Assembly: GCA_037447655.1 (NCBI GenBank)
Contig: JBBHKE010002347.1
Location: 177,735 to 195,483, forward strand
Direction: 5' to 3'
Origin: Zygnema cylindricum
Taxonomy: Eukaryota > Streptophyta > Zygnematophyceae > Zygnematales > Zygnemataceae
Length of the DNA: 17,749 nt
Below are positions 11,600 to 17,749 of the stretch, piece by piece. Made by a program: the position numbers and the translations under genes. The notes under the pieces are model-generated. The model searched no databases, was not told where the DNA came from, and saw nothing but the letters and a program-made list of their open reading frames with translations. Position 1 is the first letter of the stretch. Every line of letters starts with the position of its first letter.

Positions 11600-13244
11600 T
11601 TGGACCGTAGTGAAAACAATGGCAATTTAAGCCATTTTTAGGGTTTTTTTAGGATTTTTAAGGTTTTTTTCAGTCGAAAAATGACAATCAGATATAGCAC
11701 TGATGCAAGAAGGACGTGACGGTGACGGTGATATGGGCCAAGTATTGGAGGAGCTCTGTAAAAGTAGTTGGGGAGTTTTTGAGTTGGGTTTTCTAGGTTT
11801 TTAAGTTTCGATTTTCTCAGCCATATATGGGCGTTTCTTTGCTCTTTCTTTGCCGGTACCATTCAAAAATGACATTTGAAGGAAAATAGGTAGACAATTT
11901 TAAATCTTTGGTAAAATGTCTCAAAAAAGATAATATTTATTTTGTCACTTTCCCACATTCAGTGCCGGGATTTTGTAAAGAAGACTGTTCTCATTTTGAA
12001 TAATCAAATAAGGCCCCGTTTCGTTATATGTGGTTTTCTTATTATATGGTCTATTTTATTCTTCCCATTTTTTTTATGGTGTACTATATATGTTATAGTT
12101 GTATTAAAAATGTATTTGAATTTTATGCCTAACACTAACAACGATGAGTTTTGTTGATGTAGGGTCGACAAAGGTCCCCGGTAGTTGTCACTCCTTTTCT
12201 GAGAGAGGAGGGAAGGAGAAGGGGGGGACATAGGAGTCCGGACCTCCTGGGGAATATAGAGTGGCCATATTGTAATATAGAGCCCTTTGTAACCATGAAA
12301 CGAAAGATGAAAAACTATGGTTCAAAATCAAAACATGAAATAGAGTGGTTCAAATTGGCCTATTGAGTCACATTTAAGCATGGAGCTATTGTCTAGGATA
12401 TAGATGAAAAAAAAATAGCATTAAAATTGGTTGTGTCCTAAAGCACTTTTATCACATAAAGTGGCGCGATATTGATATTGAATTGTTTACTTCTACAAAA
12501 CTTTCATTTCTTCAGGTGAACTTCTTCTATATTTGCTTTTGTGTACCGAAAGCGTATTTTGGCTCGTCCAATACTAGTTCCTTGTAAAATGCGTTTTTTG
12601 TAGGTTACTAACTGTTGCACCAACACTATATGAGGTTTTTATGATACTTTCTCCCACTTTTTTTTCGCCAATTGCGGTACAAATCTCCATCGAATTTTTT
12701 TATACCCTCTCACATGGCCCATAATTTTTGTTCTAATAACTGAGGTTACTTTCCGTTTGAGTTAACATTCTCGTCATTTTCTCATATCTTCTAGTCTTTG
12801 ACATCGAAAGTTAAAACGTTTTTTCCATTAACTTTTCATCCTGTCCTCCCTTACAATATTTTGATAACAACGCCAGGAATTTCTTTTGTGACAGTTTCTT
12901 TTGCCCTCTAACCACAAAATAACTAGAACAATACTAATTCTTTCTTTCTTTTTTTTAACATATAGTCCTTTAAGCTCTTCAAAGTCACTCTCGTCATTCT
13001 AAACTGAATTAGAAGTAATAGAAACCCCACACGACCGATAATAATTTCTAATAGTTTCTCTTACTCCAACAACGATTCGCACTGTAATGTTCAGACAGGA
13101 CAAACCTAGCATTATTATAATAATAACTATATTTAAAGAGGTTTGTCACTAATTTTAGGGTGATCAAAATCCGAAAATTTCTCACCTTCTGTGAGGAGAA
13201 TGTGAAAGTCCAGTGACTGAAAACCATACGGTTGAAAAACTAAC
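11600..13244. other. Intergenic AT-rich stretch, no gene recognised
   Basis: No open frame here has family features. AGGGTTTTTTTAGGATTTTTAAGG near 11640 is another telomere-like string. GGAGTCCGGACCTCC near 12234 is a short palindrome within a GC-richer patch (12165-12260). The end of the CDKB transcript presumably lies in the first few hundred bases. Confidence 0.4.
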
Positions 13245-13452
13245 TACACTGTATCGCCATTAGTGTATCTCTCAGTCTCTCTTTATTTCTCTACTGTCAA
13301 CTCTCTTTTTTTTTTCCTTTTATCTCACCCTCTCTCCCTTTTTTGTTTTTTCTTTTGTCTACGGTCCTCTCTCCTTTTTTTCCTTCTTCGTCCTCTCTTC
13401 TTCTGTTTCTTCCTTTCTATTAGTGTTTAACACTAATAGCGATACCAGTGTA
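13245..13452. mobile_element. MITE of the same family with pyrimidine-rich interior
   Basis: The left end TACACTGTATCGCCATTAGTG and the reverse complement of the right end TACACTGGTATCGCTATTAG agree apart from an indel and a substitution or two. Both ends carry TA. They resemble the ends at 5847. The element is 208 bases long. The interior (13260-13420) is almost wholly C and T on the plus strand, unlike the AT-rich interior of the copy at 5847. ATTAGTGTTTAACACTAAT at 13419-13437 is a palindrome next to the right end. Confidence 0.82.
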
Positions 13453-13649
13453 CCTTTCCTTACAGATCCTCACAAAACTGTATGATAGCCTAAAAAATGT
13501 GAGTAAAATTTTCTGCAGTTTCATTACACTAATAAAATCTTGGAAACCTCCCCCTTTATGGAATTTGGTTTGAAAATTTAAACGGAATTTTGTAAAAAAT
13601 AGTAAAATTCCATATTCCGAATCTAATGAAAAAATCAGCCTCCCATTCT
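13453..13649. other. AT-rich spacer, nothing recognised
   Basis: This short intergenic segment separates the MITE from the ATTAAT repeat. The minus-strand open frame that covers it lacks recognisable protein features. Confidence 0.3.
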
Positions 13650-13803
13650 TAATCAACTTCTCAATTAAATAATTAATCGGTTTATCAATTAATCGATTAA
13701 TAAATTAATCAGTTAAATTAATCAGTTTATCTATTAGTAAATTAATCAGTTAATCTACTAATAAATTAATCGGTGAATCAATTAATCCAGTAATTAATTG
13801 ATC
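13650..13803. repeat. ATTAATCGGTT-type AT-rich degenerate repeat
   Basis: AATTAATCGGTTTATCAATT, AATTAATCAGTT and similar strings recur about eight times, each with ATTAAT and often RATTAATYG palindromic parts. The spacing is roughly 18-24 bases. Such DNA is easily melted and could be a nuclear-matrix attachment or origin-like region. That function is speculative. Confidence 0.6.
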
Positions 13804-14288
13804 ATTTGTAACAAGTTAAAAGCTTTATTGAAAAGTACAATTGTGAACCATCCAAGTCCATGCAAAAAAAGAAAGAAGGGAAAATGGCAAAACGAAAGTA
13901 AAAAATTGCCACACGGAAAAAAAAACAAAAAGAAATGCAAAGTTTTCTTATCAATGAAAAACAAATGCAGCGAAATGACAAGTTTGGAATAACAATCATA
14001 TAATAAAAAAGGAATTTTTTTTGGCATGGATAAGGGAAAGTAACAGCTTTTCACAAATTACAAACAAAATTGTACCAAAATTAGTGCACTTACAAGAATC
14101 TCAAAACAAGTAAAGCTTTGGCTAACTCTTACAGCTTTCTACATCCATAATGCACAATAAAACTTTGACTATTTAGACAAATAAACAGAAGACACCATCG
14201 CCGAGAAATCGGCAACTAATGCTTTTGAACTAAACCAGGTTTACTTTCATAAGCTACGTTGCTATGGGAACTTCGCCCCCAAAATCAC
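13804..14288. other. 3' flank of the plastid zinc-finger gene, no further gene recognised
   Basis: The segment is A-rich on the plus strand (T-rich on the gene's strand). A small hairpin GCCGA-GAAA-TCGGC sits at 14200-14213. Frames here are low-complexity and are not called. Confidence 0.3.
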
Positions 14289-14418
14289 TTACTCTCTCTC
14301 CCTCTCTCTCCCTCTCTCTCCCTCTCTCTTCCTCTCTCCTTCATCTCCCTCCCCCTCTCCTCCTCTCTGCCTCGCTAACTCTCTCGCTCTCTCTTTCTCT
14401 CTCACTCGTTCTCTTCCT
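14289..14418. repeat. CTCCCT / CT microsatellite
   Basis: CTCTCTCCCTCTCTCTCCCT and variants fill this span. It lies beyond the outermost copy of the duplicated gene end and has the same composition as the spacers between the copies. Confidence 0.9.
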
Positions 14419-14480
14419 TCAAGAGCTGTCGATCCAGTTAAACTTCCCCAAAAAGCAATACAATATGTTGCAAGTTTTTC
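14419..14480 (-). pseudogene. Fourth, most decayed copy of the zinc-finger gene 3' end
   Basis: On the minus strand, CTTGCAACATATTGTATTGC then GGGGAAGTTTAACTGGATCG and CTCTTGA align with the end of the functional gene. A gap of about 14 bases removes the CKRC codons. The stop position reads TGA. It lies 126 bases from the third copy. Confidence 0.6.
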
Positions 14481-14544
14481 TCTCTCTCCCTCACTCTCCC
14501 TGTCCCTCTCCCTCTCTCCCTTCTCGCCCCCTCGCTCACTCCAT

Positions 14545-14620
14545 TCAAGCCTTGCCATCTGGTTAAGCTTCGCTAAACCATTACATCTTCACATACAATA
14601 TGCTGATAGCCCTTCCTTGC
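14545..14620 (-). pseudogene. Third copy of the zinc-finger gene 3' end, frameshifted
   Basis: It aligns over its whole length with 14811-14888 but carries two single-base deletions, one in the CKRC region and one near the end, plus about ten substitutions. The reading frame is lost, although the stop position still reads TGA. A CTCCCT-type spacer follows it. It lies 127 bases from the second copy. Confidence 0.8.
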
Positions 14621-14671
14621 CGCACCTCTCCCTCCCTCTCTCCCTCTCCCTCTCCCCCTCTCCCTCTCCCT

Positions 14672-14749
14672 TTAAGCCTTGTCGATCTGATCAAGCTTCC
14701 CTAAACCATTACATCTCTTACATACAATCTGCTGCAAGTCCTTCCTTGC
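14672..14749 (-). pseudogene. Second copy of the zinc-finger gene 3' end, frame intact
   Basis: The last 25 codons and stop of the gene at 14811 are repeated here without gaps, still encoding ARKDLQQIVCKRCNGLGKLD then QIDKA and TAA. Of six differences from the functional copy, five are silent third-position changes and one gives Leu for Ser. The copy lies 139 bases away. The purine-rich sequence before it on the gene strand offers no good 3' splice site, so use as an alternative exon is uncertain. Confidence 0.82.
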
Positions 14750-14810
14750 CACACCTCTCCATCCCTCCCTCCCACTCCTTCCCCCTCTCCCTCTCCCTCT
14801 CCCTCTCCCT

Positions 14811-15215
14811 TTAAGCCTTGTCAATCTGGTCCAGCTTCCCTAAACCATTACATCTCTTACACACAATTTGCTGCGAGTCCTTCCTTGCCGCATTCGCCCT
14901 CAAAGCACCTCCCCCAGCCCTCACAAAACCGGCTCCGTCGCACTCTGGACAAGTGTCCTTCCTCGAAAAGAACAACGGGAACGACGAGCCAATCAGAGCA
15001 ATAGCAATAGCTCCACCAATGAGATAGTTTGTCCCTTCTGCCGAGACGTCACCGACCGCGCAACGGACTCGGCTTCGGGAGACGGGGACGAGGGATTTGA
15101 GTTTTAGGGTTAAGTCGGTGGTTGCGCGGAGGGAGAGAGGGGACTTGGAGGGACCTCCGAGACTGGCGACAGGGGAGGGATGGAGAGTGAGGGCGGATTG
15201 CATTGCAGTAGCCAT
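14811..15215 (-). CDS. Plastid-targeted membrane protein with DnaJ-type CxxCxGxG zinc finger
   Basis: An intronless gene of 134 residues. The start MATAMQSALTLH is the first ATG after a leader without ATGs; the frame remains open further upstream only because the leader is a repeat. Residues 1 to about 52 are rich in Ser, Ala, Thr, Leu and basic residues and end VRCAV, typical of a chloroplast transit peptide. Residues 64-83 (YLIGGAIAIALIGSSFPLFF) form one membrane segment. CPECDGAG (89-96) and CKRCNGLG (119-126) are two CxxCxGxG motifs, together enough for one zinc site, compared with four in DnaJ and BSD2. Relatives are small plant proteins of the DnaJ-type zinc-finger group (BSD2, LQY1 and PSA2 class), several of which assist Rubisco or photosystem assembly as thiol chaperones. 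The exact orthologue is not assigned. The C-terminal 25 codons recur three times downstream. Confidence 0.87.
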   Translation of the reverse strand: MATAMQSALTLHPSPVASLGGPSKSPLSLRATTDLTLKLKSLVPVSRSRVRCAVGDVSAEGTNYLIGGAIAIALIGSSFPLFFSRKDTCPECDGAGFVRAGGGALRANAARKDSQQIVCKRCNGLGKLDQIDKA

Positions 15216-15318
15216 GGTGGAAAGCTGCAAGAAGAGAGTGAGGGAGAGAGAGAAAAAAAAAGTAGAGAAAGATGGAGAGGGGGAGGGAGAGTGAGAGAGA
15301 AAAAGATGTAGAGGTAGA

Positions 15319-15446
15319 GGCAGAGAGAGGGAGAGAGTGGGACAGAGAGAGGGAGAGAGTGGGACAGAGAGAGGGAGAGAGTGGGACAGAGAGAGGGAGA
15401 GAATGGGACAGAGAGAGGGAGAGAGTGGGACAGAGAGAGGGAGAGG
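15319..15446. repeat. 22-bp minisatellite in the zinc-finger gene leader
   Basis: GGGACAGAGAGAGGGAGAGA plus GT repeats nearly exactly from 15339 to 15446, with a partial unit before it, about six units in all. On the gene strand it reads as CT-rich leader 100-230 bases before the start codon. Because 22 is not a multiple of three, all three frames stay open with Ser-Leu repeats. Confidence 0.93.
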
Positions 15447-15464
15447 TAGAGAGATAGGAATAGA

Positions 15465-15467
<3 letters not shown>

Positions 15468-15549
<82 letters not shown>
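15468..15549. repeat. (GA)n microsatellite, about 41 units
   Basis: An uninterrupted GA run reads as (CT)n in the leader or core promoter on the strand of the plastid zinc-finger gene. Long GA/CT tracts at plant gene starts are bound by BPC (GAGA-binding) factors. Whether that happens here is inference. No clear TATA box is visible beyond it. Confidence 0.95.
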
Positions 15550-15552
<3 letters not shown>

Positions 15553-15731
15553 GGAGAGAGAGTAAACCCACACAAAATGTCACAAATATACTCAGCAAAG
15601 TGTGAACTAAGACTTTAATGGAATTTAATGTAATTTCAAATTTCCTATGCCCATAATTTTCCTCCGCGCTCTCCAAATGTCCTATTAGAGCAAAAGGGAA
15701 ACAATGGACCTTCTAAGCTCAGTCACTAACC

Positions 15732-15756
15732 TACACTATGTATCACTATTAGTGTT
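15732..15756 (+). mobile_element. Solo MITE terminal repeat
   Basis: TACACTATGTATCACTATTA then GTGTT matches the left end of the 13245 element. No matching right end is found nearby. A separate hairpin CGTGTCC..GGACACG lies about 45 bases on. The remnant sits upstream of the zinc-finger gene. Confidence 0.45.
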
Positions 15757-16735
15757 CATTTTTCTTCTTCTCAGTTAAATCAACTTTTCTCTGTACATTA
15801 CGTGTCCGATTTTATTTGGACACGTGTCTGCCACTTGAAAGGTAGGAGCAGTAATGTACCTCTTACCTTTTTACCACAGCCGTCGGATTAATGATTCTAT
15901 AGGTGTGCAAAGAGAAAAATAGGTTTGAAGGCCAAGAAAAAAAAAGAAATAATAATAAACTAGCAGAAATACACTGTGCAATGAGTGGTAAATTTTGAGA
16001 AATGCAAATTTGAACTGAGGAGATAGAAGGAGAGAAAAAACAAAACAAGAGAGATATACAGTTGTACTGCAGAAAAACCGAAACAAAAACCAAAAAGCAG
16101 AAACTGAAACAAAAACAAAAACAAAAATAAACAGAAAAATAACAAAAACTGATAATAAGAACAAGAACAGAAATACGCTTAACTGAACAGAATCACAGAC
16201 AGAATGATACTAGGTGATCAGAAGGAGGAGGAGGAGGAGGAGGGAAGAGCAATAACAAACTGACCTTGACTTTTAGTAAAAGAACCAACCTCCAGAAAAA
16301 AGAAGAAAGAAAAAGGAAAACTTCTCTTAAAATTTGAAAAATGAATCAATCTTTTGGATTGTGACAGCCTATTTGTAGCTGCAGATATTCTAACCTCGGA
16401 AGTATGTTTTTAGGGTTTGTATTTTGTCCGTTCGATTATCTTTTAGATCTTAACCCTGCTGGATCACAGTCAGCTAGACGAAATTGATACAGAGCAAATA
16501 CGCTCCTAGTAGTGATTTAGGGGAAAGAGGTGAAAGTACATAAACTTAACGTAATGTAAGGATTTGTACTGTATAAAATCGGTCAGGGAGAAAAAAAAGG
16601 ACCAATGAGAGTTTTTTGGAAACCCTAAAAACAAACATGAGTGCAAAAAAGTACAGAATGATGATGTGAGCCTTGAAATGCCGTGTACTGTTTCTATAAA
16701 ATACAGAGAATCAAAATGCAAAAGTGACTAGCATA
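15757..16735. other. Low-complexity AT-rich stretch, no gene recognised
   Basis: 16075-16175 is an AAAC/GAACAGAAA-rich simple repeat, and 16224-16243 is (GGA)n. Minus-strand frames through it are Phe/Leu-rich by composition only. TATAAAAT at 16573 and TATAAAATA at 16694 are TATA-like on the plus strand, with no supported gene following. Confidence 0.35.
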
Positions 16736-16745
16736 GTAAAATGCT

Positions 16746-16860
16746 GACGTGGAAACCAGCTGTGATGCCACGTGAAATTTATGACACAAGCAGGGAGAAA
16801 CTTGGCTGACACGTAATCTTGAAGAAGTTCGGGACGAACAGCCCACGTGACGTGACGTGG
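16746..16860. promoter_or_regulatory. Cluster of ACGT-core (G-box/ABRE-like) elements
   Basis: GACGTGG at 16746, CCACGTG at 16768, GACACGTAA at 16808 and CCCACGTGACGTGACGTGG at 16842-16860 fall within 115 bases. The ACGT core with flanking C/G is the plant bZIP/bHLH G-box. CCAAT-type strings follow at 16939 (inverted) and 16968. The cluster looks like a promoter, but the gene it would serve is not recognised in the window. Confidence 0.45.
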
Positions 16861-17749
16861 ATGGATTTTCAGTTGCTCCGGCATTTAAAGATGGTCTTGA
16901 GAAGTTGAGCCGCGCAGGGAATAGTGTGTCGATTTGTGATTGGGCAAACATGCCTGGTCCAAAATCAAACCAATCACAGGATTTCTGCTATGGAACATGT
17001 GGCATTATATTAGTTGGTCGTACCATATTTGACCCGTCAGATAGATTTCGCATAGTTTTTGGACTTTTTAATTTCTACCGTACTGTGTCACACAACCGTA
17101 CAGGATATGGCATGCATGAGTCTTATGGCGCCGTGATTCGCAGCAGCACTGCGAATAGCAACTAGGGTTAGGAACAGTCCTGTCGTTTGGTGTCGGCTGT
17201 CCTATTTGGTACGGTACTGTACCTCTGGCTGTAATTGGTCAAGTAACTACAGTACTGTACTTTAATGGGTACTATTTTTGAGTTGTGCATATCAAGACCA
17301 AAATGTCATTATCAAATGCGGGTGAAAACTTGAGTCAGGTAATCCGTACACATTTTTTTTTTTACAAGGATTAACGGTCACGTCACACATGAAGATTTTT
17401 TCAAGATCAACCAGAAAAAACATCAAATGCCACGCTAACATCAAATGTCATGCTTTATTGCATTACCGCTCGATCAAAGTTGATCGATTGAGCGCCGATC
17501 CCCGAACTTCGTTGACTATGAAAAATAAAAAAAAACGAAAGGTTTCATTCTGCCCGCTGCAACGATGTAACAATTTGACAAGTGTCGGCAAAATTTGGAT
17601 TCCCACACCAAACCCTAGCCTTCGGTTTGTTTAGCGCGGTAACCAAACCGTACCAAAGCGGGCAAAAGTTCTGAGGATTGTACTTGACTACTTGAGCATC
17701 TAAACTTTGAACTTCGGTACGCTTTTGTACTCCCGTGCGTCACGTTTCC
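16861..17749. other. No gene recognised; short hairpins and duplications
   Basis: Hairpins are ATTCGCAG/CTGCGAAT (17136-17156) and TCGATCAA/TTGATCGA (17470-17487). An 18-base duplication CATCAAATGCCACGCTAA / CATCAAATGTCATGCTTT begins at 17421. GTAC-rich strings recur near 17200-17270 (GGTACTGTACC, TACAGTACTGTA). A 102-codon frame (16857-17165) starts with GTG, and an 81-codon ATG frame (17389-17634) has a basic KNKKKRKV stretch. Neither resembles a family I know. Confidence 0.3.

Noticed and set aside
15216-15676. N-terminal extension of the zinc-finger protein or separate Ser-Leu-rich proteins
   Set aside because: All frames are open because of GA repeats, there is no ATG in the leader, and MATAM begins a proper transit peptide.
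16857-17165. 102-codon plus-strand frame
   Set aside because: It starts at GTG inside the G-box run and has no recognised family features.
17389-17634. 81-codon ATG-initiated plus-strand frame with a basic KKKRKV stretch
   Set aside because: It contains an 18-base duplication and a hairpin, with no domain or supporting promoter; chance is more likely.

Overview
The window looks like nuclear DNA from a green-lineage eukaryote. Two features show this: a multi-exon B-type cyclin-dependent kinase, a family known only from plants and green algae, and a nuclear gene for a plastid-targeted zinc-finger membrane protein. The DNA is AT-rich, introns are T-rich, and telomere-box-like AGGGTTT strings and CTCCCT microsatellites are common. 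The kinase carries PSTALRE rather than the PPTALRE or PPTTLRE of land-plant B-type CDKs. That points, as an inference, to a green alga (streptophyte or other) or an early-diverging lineage rather than a flowering plant.

Layout. From 846 to about 1800 on the minus strand there are the last exons of a PP2C-family phosphatase, too short to stand out as open frames. Its 5' part is not recognisable, and a small DNA transposon lies directly upstream. From 1825 to 6300 the DNA is repetitive: a 90-bp tandem repeat, a degenerate tRNA-like sequence, a TA run, a 28-unit 24-bp satellite, a TGACGTCA cluster, a stretch packed with GTAC, and two abutting ~220-bp MITEs. From about 6690 to 11600 lies the CDKB gene: promoter with Myb(MSA)-type and E2F-type sites, TATA box, leader with a short upstream ORF, eight coding exons giving a 305-residue protein, and a purine-rich 3' region. 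From 11600 to 14280 there is mostly unassigned AT-rich DNA with one further MITE and an ATTAAT-rich repeat. From 14280 to 15600 on the minus strand lies an intronless gene for a 134-residue plastid protein with a DnaJ-type zinc finger, a GA-rich leader and three extra copies of its own 3' coding end. The last 2 kb holds low-complexity DNA and an ACGT-core (G-box) cluster, with no gene recognised.

The genes do not form a pathway. The themes worth following are: (1) a MITE family with TIR consensus near TACACCGCCNATCRCTATTAG, present as three paired elements and several remnants; (2) duplication of ~125-139-bp segments ending in CTCCCT microsatellites at two unrelated genes, which in one case multiplied a 3' splice site and in the other a protein C-terminus; (3) a PP2C remnant in which two metal-ligand positions read Asn.
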